Origin: Circinella minor
Lineage: Eukaryota; Mucoromycota; Mucoromycetes; Mucorales; Lichtheimiaceae
Reading direction: 5' to 3'
Length of the DNA stretch: 64,000 nt
Assembly: GCA_016758965.1 (NCBI GenBank)
Contig: JAEPRB010000005.1
Coordinates: 395,675-459,674, forward strand
The translations under genes and the position numbers were made by a program. Positions 17,689 to 29,090 of the stretch are shown piece by piece. Numbering within the stretch: position 1 is the first letter of the stretch; the number at the start of each line of letters is the position of its first letter. Below the pieces are notes generated by a model. The model saw only the letters and a list, made by a program, of their open reading frames with translations. It ran no database searches and was not told where the DNA came from.

Positions 17689-18915
17689 TTTTTAATATTA
17701 TGAAGTTAAGTTGTCGATGAAATAAGAAAAGGATAAAGAAGAAAGAAGAATAAAATAATAATTAATAAAAAGAAAGATGCCAAGAACAATAAGAAGTCAA
17801 AGAGATAGAGATAGAAGACGAAGAAGAAGAAGAAGAAAACAAGTAGTTAGAGTTAATGTGAGAGAAAGAAGAAAAAGGAAAGGAAAGGAAAAATAAAAAA
17901 ATGACTGTAATGAGGAAAGAATAAGTTTTTAAATAATAAAAAAAAAGAGTGACTGAGATGGGGGGCCTTGAACTTTATACAGTCAAGAACTTGTGGTTCA
18001 CTCTTTTTATATAACAATTGATATTCGTTCATAATGGTTGTACAAGAAATTTTAACCACGTTTAAACAATTCACATTGACTCTCCCTTTCTCCTCCCTTC
18101 GCCTCCCCCCCCCCCCAAAAAAAAAAAAAAGACCAATACTTTTTTTTTTCTTCCGTCAGCTGCAACCATCACGATTTCCAACCTCGCCCCCCACTCCTTG
18201 GATATAATAAAATAAAAACACCAAATGGATGATCCAACGTGGCCCCACACTTTTTTGTACTCTTCTCCCATGTTACTTTTTTATATTTTTGGCCACTTAT
18301 TATAATGCATATTTATAATCCATACTCATTCTAAAAAAAGACCATAAAAAGTAGTGATGCGCCACTAAATGCAGAGTAGTAATAAATAATAACCTTTCTT
18401 AAAAAAAACGTGTTATAAGTAGATGAAAAAAAAAAAAACGTCAGACTAAAAAGAAAAATCATTGTTACTATTTTAATGTCATTCGGAAATTGTAAAGTAT
18501 TACCAACCATTATCTTCATCGTCATCATCATCATCATAATAAATATGATTGGCGGAGATCAGCATAAAAGGCGTTTATCATCACTTCTTCACTCCCCCCC
18601 TCAAACATTTAATCATATTTTTTTTTATAAATCATATTCGAAAAGGAGTATACGTACAAGGAAAAGAGAAAATGATATCGGTCACCTTTAAAGAAATTAA
18701 CTAAAGTGGAAGGAGAAAAATGATTTATTTATTATTGTTGTAATATCAAAACAAGGAGATTATATCTTTTCTTTTTAGGCTAATAACAATATGATTTCAT
18801 TCTTTTTATTTTATAATTACTATAACAATAATAACAATAACAATGAGAATAATTAATACTACATTATAAAATATTTTGGATATACAAAAAGATATATATA
18901 TATATAAAGAAAAAA
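17689..18915. other. Spacer upstream of the polyQ gene
   Basis: About 1.2 kb with purine-rich leader DNA (17700-17900), a C-run next to an A-run near 18104-18131, and no supportable gene. Confidence 0.45.
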
Positions 18916-20111
18916 TTAATAGGTCATTGGTGGTTTATGGGTAGATGATATTCGATTTAATTCTGTTGGCTGTTGTTGTTGTGCATGTGCAGCATAATAA
19001 TATTGTTGTTGTTGTGGGGGAGATCGATAATAATTGTAATGATCTTCAAGCTCTCGTAATTGTTGATGTCCAATATTTGACTTCATTCGACCGACACTAG
19101 CAGATACAATACATGCCCAATAGATCTATATAGTATAATGAATAATATTCATTTTTGTTTATTGTTAGTTATATCATAATCACCTATCAATTCTATTATT
19201 ATATTCTAATCAATATACATATATTTATTTATTTTTACCTGTAATGCATTGCCAATGAAAACAATCAGTGATCCAACAATAATCATATTACGAATAGAAG
19301 CATCACAATCACCAACATATGCACCAAAAACCCCACTACCAGGTAAACCACGTGATCCCCCTACTTGAGTTAGATATTCTTTACAACTTGAAACTGCAGT
19401 ATCACGCTTGGCAAGTAATACAGCCCATGTTGCAAGCGTCATTATCAATACAACTGCGCTTATACCCCAATATACAATACTAAATAAACGCATTATTTTT
19501 TGATTTTGCTGTATACATATACATTGATGTATTAGTCATACATTTATATTATCGCATATATGTATAAATATTACATAGTGATTATAAACACTTACTCGTA
19601 AACTACCAAAAGCACCAACTAACATGCATAAACAAATGATACCTGATAAAGTAATTAATATCCAAAGAATAGGTTGAATGGTTTGAGGTTCTTGTTGAAA
19701 ATATCCCAAGATAACTAAAAATAAAATAAAATAAGTACACAAAATATTTATAACCTCTTTGCAGGAATCTTTGTTAATAAAATTGAAATGTAATTATTAC
19801 TCTCATGTCGGACAAGAAGCCATAAAAAGCATGCTCCATAAATGAACTATTATTATTATATTATATTTTGCAATAAATATTTATTTATATATCTATATAT
19901 CATATTTTAATGATTGATGAATATTTACCGCAGAAGCTGTTGTTATAATCAAGCATGCTTGACTTTATGTATATATTATATATAATAAAATGAAGTAGAA
20001 AATTGTCAGCATTAATCCCTTTTCTTTTTTTTTTCTTAATATGTAATAAGCAAATAATCAAAAAAAAACATACTGTAACGAAAGACAAAGGCAACAACTA
20101 TTAAACGCCAT
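18916..20111 (-). CDS. Predicted four-span membrane protein
   Basis: Six exons join in phase: 20111-20074, 19962-19929, 19846-19801, 19714-19596, 19508-19239 and 19125-18916, about 238 residues. A short Cys-rich cytoplasmic start (MAFNSCCLCLSL) leads to four hydrophobic segments: about 14-37, 53-76, 85-107 and 148-166. A loop between the third and fourth spans carries paired Cys (SSCKEYL and VGDCDAS). The soluble tail is Gln/Tyr/His-rich. The topology resembles MARVEL or tetraspanin-like small membrane proteins, but no diagnostic motif (such as the tetraspanin CCG) is visible, so the family is open. The first three exons are only 34-46 bases long and were found by phase matching, so the N-terminus is less certain. 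Divergent from PDCD5 with about 264 bases between starts. Confidence 0.65.
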
Positions 20112-20375
20112 TCGTTATGAAATGAGTAAAATAAAAGAAAGAGTAGAAAAAAAAAAAGAAAGAGAGAGAGAGAAAAGAGAGAAGAACAAAAAAAAAAAAA
20201 AAATAGATTCTTGGCTTTATGAATGGAACCTTCAAAGGTATCTCTCTCATTTGAAATCAGTTTTATGTCACACGATCCCTTCGGACCTTGTGATTTTACT
20301 ATTATTAAAAAAAAAATTACAGTTTGATGTAATAATTCTTTTTTTTCAAAATAACAATAATAATAATAATATAAA
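20112..20375. promoter_or_regulatory. Shared divergent promoter region
   Basis: The 264 bases between the divergent start codons of the membrane protein gene (-) and PDCD5 (+). Contains an A/G-rich run (20122-20205) and an AATAATAAT tract just before the PDCD5 ATG. No consensus TATA box stands out. Shared use is inferred from position. Confidence 0.4.
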
Positions 20376-21242
20376 ATGGAAGACGACGAACTTCAAGCAA
20401 TTCGTGCTAAACGTATGGCAGAGTTACAAGCTCAAGCTGGAAAATCTTCTGTAATGACATCTTTTTTTTTCTTTTTATTTTAAATACGCGAAAACCTGGA
20501 AAGGAAAACTTTTAAACTGATTCTATAGATTGTCTTTTATTTTTCTTTATAAAGGGCGGTAGTGGTGGTTTTGATGGATCACCTATGGGTGGTGCTGGTG
20601 GTGCCGGTAGTGGAGCATCAGGAAGTCAAGATGATTCCGAAAAGAAACAGTAAATATACATTGTGTAATATAATTTATTTATTCAATGGAGCTAAAAGAT
20701 TAAATAATTAATAATAATATAATAGACAAATGGAAGACATGCGTCGAAATATGTTGTTCCAAATTTTGGATAATAATGCTCGTGAACGACGTAATGTTCT
20801 TTTCTATTTTTTTTCGATTGAGGAGGAAGGAGTGATATAACCTAGCCTTCCATGATACTGATTTTTTATTGATTATATATGATTTATATACAGTTGCTCG
20901 TATCAATATGGTCAAAGCAGATAAAGCACGTGCAGTAGAAGATTTATTGATTCGATTAGCACAAAGTAATCAGTTACGAAACAAGGTATCAGAACAACAA
21001 TTGATTGACCTTCTTGGACAAATCAATCAACAAGAACCTAGTGCATCACAAACAAAGATTGTTGTAAGTTATATATCAATTTATTAAAAGTAAAAAAAAA
21101 AAAAAAGAGAAGGTTTAGGAGGAGGGAGAAGTGATACAGATGGGGAATTGACGTAATAATAAACTTTATTTATGATGTATTTTTTATATAGTATAACAGA
21201 CGACGTTTCGATGATGACTCTGATGATGATTACGATCTTTAA
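20376..21242 (+). CDS. PDCD5-like DNA-binding protein
   Basis: Five exons (20376-20450, 20555-20649, 20726-20790, 20894-21063, 21192-21242) give 151 residues, slightly longer than the usual 125-135 because of a Gly/Ser-rich linker at about 26-50. Family hallmarks: ELQAIRAKRMAELQ at the N-terminus, then QQMEDMRRNMLFQILDNNARERLARI, KADKARAVEDLLIRLAQ, LIDLLGQIN and the basic-acidic tail YNRRRFDDDSDDDYDL. PDCD5 proteins are conserved in eukaryotes and archaea; in animals they are linked to apoptosis and to the TCP-1 ring chaperone, while the fungal role is less clear. The stop lies about 120 bases from the COQ8 stop on the other strand. Confidence 0.95.
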
Positions 21243-21366
21243 TTTTATATGCTGGATGGATGGAAACTATTTTCTTTTTAAAAAAAAAATTAAACAAAAA
21301 GTAATATCAAAAATATATATATTTTTTCAAAAAGAATAACAAAATTTGAAATTATTTATTATTATC

Positions 21367-23461
21367 TTATAATGAAATACGAGCAACTTCATCACGCCAA
21401 ACAGCTTTAGTATCAAATTGACTACCCAATTTTGTACATAACAAGAATGCACCCGATAATTTCTTATGTAAACCATAAGTTTCATCAGGTGGTGGTGTTA
21501 ATCGATGACGAAGCATAACAGGAATGGTATCACGAACACGACCGGTAATGGTTTGTATACCAAAGTCAAAATTATCTGGAGCATCTTTACGGAAAGGTTC
21601 ACCAAGTACCATCACACTATCAATATGTGCTTCTCGCATCACAGAGGTTTCATAACCAGTGACAAACCCTAATTTTTCCGAGAATTCCCAAACACCATCA
21701 CGATCACCAGCAGCTGCTGCCTTTAAGATACGACCATATAGTGAAAGAAAATCATCTCCAAATTCTCGACAAGCACCAAAATCCAAAAGTTCCACTTGAC
21801 CATTACGTGGATTATAGAAGAAGTTGGACCAATTGGGATCCGTTTGCATGAATCGGAATGAGAATACCTCACGTAAACAAAGTCTCAGCAAACTTTCGCC
21901 AAGCTTTTTTTTTTCGTGTTATGCATTGTTGATGTTGGTGTCACACGCCGTGAAAGAAGAAAAAAATGAGCAAGATATAAAAACAGAAAACTTTTTTTAA
22001 GGGTGGGAGATGTTGTTTGTTTATTTGTTTTTCTAGTTACCTGATTCCGTAAAGATTGAGATTCTGCTACAGCTTTACTAAGAACTCGGCCCTGGAGCCG
22101 TTCCAAAACTAAAACATTTGGACTACATAAATCCTTGTATACTTGTGGAACCTTGTACCGAGCATCATTGCCGATCAATTGATGATATCGTTCCGTATTG
22201 TTTGCCTCACGAATATAATCACACTCCCACGCCAATTCTTGTTTTGTCACTCGGATCGTATTATCCAAGTACATGCCACGGGGTAACAAATTACTAAATG
22301 TCAAAATAGCCATCAAATTACTTAAATCACTATCGATAGAGTCACGAACACCAGGATATTGGATCTTGATCACTACATTTTCTCCGGTTTTTAATGTAGC
22401 TTGATGCACTTGACCAATGGAAGCAGCAGCAATAGGAACTGGATCAAAGGAGGCAAACTCGGATTGCCAATCTTTTCCTAAATCTTTTGATAAGACATTT
22501 TCCATTTGTCGTTGAGGCATATAATTTGCACTATCATGAACTTTGAGTAGAATTTGTTCGATTTGGGGTGGAATCCAACTTTCAGAATCACTTGCTGCTT
22601 GGATCCCTTGAATACTTAACATTTGTCCCATTTTGAGTGCTGCACCACGCATACGTGATATTTTGTCAACTAATAAATCAACGTTACGTTCGCTAAGAAT
22701 AACGGATCCTTGGTTGGTCTTGGATATGCCAGTAGCACGTTTAATTGATTCGTTAATGGCACCCACACCTAAACCTGTGGCAAGTGTACCATAATGCCAT
22801 AATCTGCCAAAACGCGTTGTTGGTATCCGAGATTCTTTTAATGTTTTACGTTGTTCTAATGGCTTATTACATGGACAGTAAGTATAAAAAAAAGTTATTC
22901 CAAGTCAGATAGAGTTCTATTGTTATCGGTTGTACACCCGTATACTTTTTCTTTATATACCTCACTTTCTGTAATAGCTTCATAAACAGGTTGGTTGGTT
23001 ACTGCTTCTAATTGTTCGGCAATTTCCGCTATTTCTGGATCTACTTTTGTCGTTGTTGTAGCTGTTGTTGTTTGTTTAGTAACTTGTTCAGGTGCATTGT
23101 GGTCAGCCACGATTGGTTCGTCATGTTGCTTGGTTACAAATGGTTCGTCGCATTGGTGCGTCACATTAAATTGCTTGGTTGCATTCGATTCATCAAATGT
23201 ATTATGTTTCCCAATTGCAGATTCATTATGGTGTTCTTGTTGTTGTTGTTGTGATTCAGATCCTGATTGTGATTGCTGTGTGTTTTGTTCCTGAGTTGTT
23301 GTTTTTGATACTGTTGGTGTAGGAGTAATGGGTGTAGGATTGAGTAAACTAGAAGTGACTACATGTTTACAAAGTGCTTCTCGTTGGGTTTCAATAAATA
23401 CACACCCCACTCTAGTAATGGCAGATGCAACACCATAAAGATCGGCAACGTTACGCGACAT
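21367..23461 (-). CDS. COQ8: COQ8/ABC1 atypical kinase-like protein
   Basis: Mitochondrial UbiB-family ATPase supporting ubiquinone biosynthesis. Three exons (23461-22961, 22862-22041, 21903-21367) give 619 residues. Exon 2 carries LKESRIPTTRFGRLWHYG, the KxGQ motif in AALKMGQMLS and the Ala-rich loop AAASIGQVHQA that replaces a Gly-rich loop. ECDYIREANN follows. Exon 3 has FRFMQTDPNWSNFFYN and the metal-binding DFG in ELLDFGACREF. These are full family signatures with no broken motif. The first 165 residues differ from typical proteins: a segment at about 45-150 is rich in Thr, Gln, Glu and His and looks disordered. A mitochondrial targeting peptide is not obvious in the first 20 residues. 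Converges on PDCD5. Confidence 0.93.
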
Positions 23462-24440
23462 GGTATTTTTTTTAGCACCCCCCCAGTTCTATGCAAACAA
23501 GTGTGTGTTTTCCAGGCAAAAGAACAAAAAAAAAAGGTTTGACAGGCCCTAAATTATTCAATCACAGCGAAAATTCTTTAATTCTGAGTGTTTTGCATGA
23601 TCATATGTTTTATTTTTTTAATACAAAGAGAATAAGGAACTAAAGACCATTTGAAAAAGTATTGTTTTATTAGTTATATTTTCTACTTCGTACATTTATC
23701 ATTGCACATGCCAAAAAAAAAAGTCTTTTACCCTTTACCAATAGGTTTACTCTTTTACAAAAAATAATTAAATCCAAGTTTCATCTAATAAGCAGTAGTA
23801 ATGGTTTCATGTTAATTAATAATATATAAGTCAACATTGCATATTAGACTTTTGAAGATATAGGCATTATCTACGTATAGCTGAATGAAAATGTTACCCC
23901 GAACTTCTGCAACCGCAGCGTTTGCAAAACACTCAAGCTATCTTTTCTTTGTACCTATTATACAGTATTAATTTACATATTAATTTACATTTTAATAAAA
24001 TCCAATAGTTCCCTTAATGACTTTCAATAGTAATTCTCATCTCTTTTTAAATACAGCAGGCTATTAATATGTACAACTATCACATCCTTTAATTGTTCAA
24101 ACTACGAGTTGCAAAAGCTAATGGTGTCTGTCCATTGAAAACCTGCTTCAAAAAGCGCAACTCTTCATTATTCTTTTTCTTGTTTGTGTTTCTTTGGTAA
24201 TGATCTTGCTTGGGAATGTTCCAACAAATGATTTTTTTTAATAGCTATTTTTTACAGATACTTCACAGATATGCAAAAAATAAAAAGTTAAACAGGACCC
24301 TGATTTGTTCCAGCAAATTTTTCTTTTGTGCAAAATAGCGAGGTTACACAGATCTACCACTACCTTCCTATACTGTTTTATTTTTCTTTTTGCTTTTTCG
24401 CTTTTTACTCTTTCTTGCCTTATATTCTAAAAGTTTTGTC
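23462..24440. other. Spacer between divergent COQ8 and F-box genes
   Basis: About 980 bases acting as the upstream region for both flanking genes. Contains a repeated TTAATTTACAT near 23970-23990 and A/T runs. No gene seen. Confidence 0.4.
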
Positions 24441-26923
24441 ATGGGTACACGTGAGCTACAAGCATCAACTCAACCTAGCAACTCTTCTTCAAATTTATCT
24501 TCAAGATTGAATGATCTTGATATTACCTCTACTATAAAGGCATTTCAAGATGGTAAAAAAGCTCACGCGTCCAAGAAATATCCTGACGCGATTGACTACT
24601 ATACGCAGGCACTTAATCATTTGAAGACCGATCTTGAATCTGTCATTCTATTACATCGTGCAGCTGCTTATGAGCAGCAACAAGAACATGAACTAGTTAT
24701 CAGGGATACTGAACTTGCTTATACCAATAACAATACTGAGGTCTCGGATGATTATATCGTTCATGCAAACGCGTTATCGTTGGATAAAAAACACAAGGAA
24801 GCTTTAGAAACATATGAAGCCGGACTGACTACATCAACAAACAATAGTAGCGATAATCAACATATGAATAAACCACTTAATGAAAAACGTCAAGAGCTTT
24901 TTCAGGCTTTACCAAATGGAATTATCTCAACCATCGTTTCTAATTTGTCTATAAAAGATCGAATTCGACTCAGTATGGCTTCGCGTTCATGGAATACATT
25001 TATACATCAATGGCAATCTACATGCTACAATGTTAACATGCATCAAGATTTATCAATTGATCCGAGTATCAATAAGAAAATTCTTAATGCTATACCTGAA
25101 GATGAGCTTAAAAGTATTATTCTTGGAATGAGTGATCAAGATATTGCCCGTAATGGCATTCCTGCTTATTTTTTAAATATTATCGATAATTCTAAATTAA
25201 GCAAAATTAACTCACTAGGTAGTAATAACAAGGAATTATATGGAAGGGAGTAAATAAAGAAAAAAAAAAGTGGAAGAAAACGGTGTATTATATATATCTA
25301 TACCTTTATGTTATTTGATAACTAACATTTGATTATTGAACATTTATAGAAACCGGATATTCTGACATAAAGCAATTGGAAAATGTCTTGAAACGTAATA
25401 GTGATAGCCTCACAAGTTTAATCTTACACTCTACACCTCAAAATTACCAGAACCTAAGAAAGACCCACAACATGGTCATACGTACCGCTCCAGATCTACG
25501 TTCTTTTAAGCAATATTTTAATCATAAGAATAGTGGTGGAGATAGCGTTATGGGCCAGGAAGAAGCACAGCAACAGCAACTACCAAGTATCCCAGCCCAA
25601 CTTTCATCATCAAGCTTACATCTTACAGAACTCACCGTGGCAAATGAAATAAAAATTGATACCTTGATAAGGTTACTTAAACGGACTCCTCATTTACAAA
25701 AATTATCTCTCAATAGCATTATTTACCCGAATTGCATGAAGGTGCTGCAAACAATTTGTAACGTCTGTCCGGATATCCAACAGTTTCACCACGTTGATAT
25801 GAGAAAATATCCCAGCTGTGTTACCAAATACACCTTACCAAGCAACGAAAGTGACTCTACTTCTTTCTCAATGGGTCTAAAAGAGCTAACGCTTGAGTAT
25901 TTTCCAATGGAGGCTGAAATCTTCGACGATGACGATGTTTACAATATATTTCAAAAATACCACGATACCCTAGAAACTATTGAGATCAATGCCATGGAAC
26001 TACCTTTACGATTCAATTGCTTGGATAAACTTTCTGTTCTTGGTGCTCCTCGACTTAAAAAACTTGTTTTAGATTTTTACAATAATCAAAATATTTCAAC
26101 TAATACAATCATGATGATAATTAATGGCGCAAAAAATCTCCAAGATCTTACCATTATCGGCACGAATTTTTGGGAACAGAAAATCTTTAACGCACTGGCA
26201 AAACTTAAGGATTTACGAAAGCTTACCATTGGACGAGCACATACACAATTTGATTTGGATACTCATGGATATCTTGACGAAGATCCGGAAGAAGATCTGG
26301 AAGAAGAATACTGCGGAGTTATGCTCAAGGGTAGTTGGTTCGCTCCGTTGTTTTCTTCCAAAAAGTTGATACAGTTCACCTATCATCAAACAGAGTTATC
26401 TGGTGAGGCATTTTTGCTGGATCTAGCACCATATATTGCAAAATCAAGCATTCAAGAACTCAATCTGGGAACATGGATTGAGGATGACAAAACACTGGAC
26501 GAATTTTTAAATAAGTTGGGAAATGATAATCACACATTACGTTGGGTTTCCCTTTGGCTTGATTTCAAATATGAGGCTGAAGATATTGCGAAATTTTCAA
26601 GGATTAAGAACTTGTCGTATCTTAACCTTGTAGATATCACCTCGGATCCAAAACCGTTTGGAAAAGATATGTTATCACATTTGTTTCAAGAGCTTCAAAA
26701 ACGTGATAAATTTGCTTATGTGTCTTTTGAAAACCAAAAAAGAACTTCCCGCATCAAAGGATATACACATGGATCGTCATCGCTATCATCGACGTCTTCT
26801 TCAACAAACAAGTTAGGTAATTGGCAAAATTCTGTACTTCAAGAGATAGATCCTCCCTCCAAAGAAGAGATCGAAGACGATTCGGATAATTATGAACCAG
26901 TCTATCTCACAATGACATGGTAA
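24441..26923 (+). CDS. TPR / F-box / leucine-rich repeat protein (Dia2/Pof3-like)
   Basis: Two exons (24441-25218 and 25350-26923) give about 783 residues. Residues 30-145 form a TPR module (AFQDGKKAHASKKYPDAIDY, then LHRAAAYEQQQEHELVIRD). An F-box follows at about 155-200 (LFQALPNGIISTIVSNLSIKD, then IRLSMASRSWNTF), binding Skp1 in SCF ubiquitin ligases. The C-terminal 500 residues are leucine-rich repeats (LTELTVANE, LKELTLEYF, LKKLVLDF, LRKLTIGRA, IQELNLGTW). TPR-F-box-LRR is the architecture of yeast Dia2 and fission yeast Pof3, which act in replication control; orthology is not shown, since early-diverging fungi carry many such genes. A donor at 25219 is preferred over one at 25250 because only the first keeps phase. 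Confidence 0.85.
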
Positions 26924-28696
26924 TAATTGGCGAAGAAAACACATTATCTCATAACTTTTCTTTCATACGTACTGTAAGATAACATATATTGATTTCACTG
27001 TATTTTTAAAATTTCCTTTAACTCATTCCTATAAATGTATAACTCATAATTATGGCAACAGTAACCGACTGAAAATATACAAAGAGTGTCTTTAAATAGA
27101 CACTTCACTTTATCTTACGTAATTGTTTGTCCCGTTAACCCGATGTATTGAAAGCGTGACACAGTTTATTATTTTAACCCAGTACCATTTCTTCTCTTTT
27201 TCCACGAGTTTTATCATTACTTTTTAAATAAAATACAAATATATATCTAATGAGAGAATATTATATTATATACATAATTCTATTTTTAATACAAGAGTAG
27301 TAATTTTGGCAAACAATAGAGAATTAAAATATTGATAGTTGTTACTCCATCTACTGTTACCTCTCTTGAAGTTTTTTATAGTAGTAGAGATATACAATTT
27401 TTATTATCTTTATAAAATGGATAGTCAGTATAACTCTCTTCGACTCCTTGATATAAGACTAGACGGTGGCATTTATTCAGCGTAAAGTCATATTTGAGAT
27501 GTTTAGTTGCTAAGATCCAGATTAGCAGTAAGTACTCGTCCGGTGGTAATAAAAAAAACCCAGTTTCCTTGACAATCTTTGCAGGTGATTCTGGCTTGGT
27601 AGTATAACCTTTTGTAGAAATGAAAAAAATATTATACATATAATCCATGGAATGTGTCAAGATTCTGTTCCACTCCTGTACTGCTACTCAAAATTATCAC
27701 GCGGCTCGATAAAATGAGTATAATGTATCAAATAAGGCTTTATCTAGATAAAGTTGTAATCCCCCCCCCCCAATTTTCATAATATGTGATACCGTCACAT
27801 TATCGCATTAGAAAAGAAAATAATGTTATTGCATAGTACAAAACGAATAAAATTTAATAGTTTACTTATGCCTGCAATCTTAACGCAAATTACAATCCAA
27901 TGTAGAAAATACTGTCACGCATGTATATCATTTGGCAGCTTAGTTAGTAATTGGAACTTTTCATCCTAGAGTCAATAGGTTCATTCAATTAATAGCCCAC
28001 TACATGATAACGACTGAAGAATTACACACCCAGAAAAAAAAGCAATTTGCTTTTCATTTATTTTATCACTATTATCACAAATATTAATATAATACGTAGT
28101 TTTATTTGCTCTCATCCAAGTTAATAAGTATCAGCTCAAGTACCGTATTGCCATGACACATTTAACTCGATTCCGAAGTTCTGATGATCAACCAGTCAAC
28201 TATTAAAAAAATCGCATGTTAAAAGGAGAATACAAACAAAAAAATATCAAATGCAAGCACATTAACAATCAAGCTGATGACAAGATCAACAGTAATTTCT
28301 ACAACAATTACAGTTATGATCCTGCCAGCTTATGTAGTACGTATTACAACTGATGAGGGAAGAAGTGCTATAGAACAGAAAAAGTATTATCTTTTTCATG
28401 TGTATTATACTTTTTCCTTACTATATCTACATTATTAACAATTTCTTGTTAACATAAATAATATTATATCATATACAGTAACACATTTTATTATTTCTCA
28501 TAAAGCATACATAACAAAATTTATCACAGTTTTAGTAGTTATAATAAATATACAAAAGTAAAAATAAATGTCGTTTCCTATGTTTTAGTATAACTAACAT
28601 GTTTCAACTTGTACAGGTCGGAAGAGGGGGTAGCCACTATATACGTAGTGTTATATAGTAAGGAGTCCACACATGCTTCCAAATGAAATATCAATT
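26924..28696. other. Gene-poor spacer
   Basis: About 1.8 kb, AT-rich, with a C-run near 27761. It contains one open segment that may be an orphan coding remnant (listed separately); otherwise nothing recognised. Confidence 0.4.
27376..27703 (-). pseudogene. Possible orphan exon or gene remnant
   Basis: An open frame of about 105 codons on the minus strand, ending at 27376. It has no strong ATG and is open upstream to about 27705. Its composition (EWNRILTHSMDYMYN, ETGFFLLPPDEYLLL, then LATKHLKYDFTLNKCHRLV) looks more like protein than the Phe/Lys runs of the surrounding spacer. No family recognised, and no upstream exon found. It may be the 3' exon of a decayed gene. Confidence 0.22.
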
Positions 28697-29017
28697 TTAT
28701 CTTCGGAATAAAAGGTAATCGATCTTGCTGGCTTCATGCGATGAGGCATCAGCATTGACAGGCCGACCATTTAGGGAATGGATAAAATCTGTGGGTCTCG
28801 TTTCCAAGCTTCTTGTAGTAGATGATTGACGTTCTTCTTCGACATTCTTAGAATGAATGATGGTACTGTCATCATTAATAATAGTAGAGCTATCATCATC
28901 GTTATAATATGAGGCTTCAATTTGTTTGGAGCCATTATCACGGCGAACATCAAATACAACTTGATTGCTAGCTTGTTTGTTTGTTTCAACAGCTTGATTT
29001 GATTTTTGATATGACAT
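28697..29017 (-). CDS. Small hypothetical protein, C-terminal RPV...KIDYL motif
   Basis: Single exon, 106 residues, family not recognised. Polar and mostly disordered-looking: Gln/Asn-rich start (MSYQKSNQAVETNKQ), an acidic Ser/Thr centre, and a basic end with RPVNADASSHEASKIDYL. No signal peptide or membrane segment. A TATATATAG element sits about 65 bases upstream of the ATG, supporting transcription. Its tail matches that of the 95-residue protein at 31275-31562, suggesting a small paralogous family. Stands in a gene-poor region. Confidence 0.55.
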   Translation of the reverse strand: MSYQKSNQAVETNKQASNQVVFDVRRDNGSKQIEASYYNDDDSSTIINDDSTIIHSKNVEEERQSSTTRSLETRPTDFIHSLNGRPVNADASSHEASKIDYLLFRR

Positions 29018-29080
29018 GGCTGATTTTTTGGTTTTTGTTAGAAAAGATTGTTTAGATCTTGATATTCAAGATTTTAATGA

Positions 29081-29089
29081 CTATATATA
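29081..29089 (-). promoter_or_regulatory. TATA box candidate for the 28.7 kb small gene
   Basis: Minus-strand TATATATAG, about 65 bases upstream of the ATG at 29017, a plausible core-promoter spacing with a short leader. Confidence 0.45.
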
Positions 29090-29090
29090 C

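Noticed and set aside
20122..20454. Lys/Glu-rich open frame crossing the PDCD5 start
   Set aside because: Translation of an A/G run in a frame different from the well-supported PDCD5 exon 1.
24390..24440. Upstream extension of the F-box protein with a signal-like hydrophobic leader
   Set aside because: It begins with TTG, not ATG; the hydrophobic codons are a T/C-rich leader. The first ATG at 24441 is used.
25219..25250. Use of the GTAAAT donor at 25250 for the F-box gene intron
   Set aside because: It puts exon 2 out of phase and hits a stop at once; the GTAGTA donor at 25219 preserves the frame.
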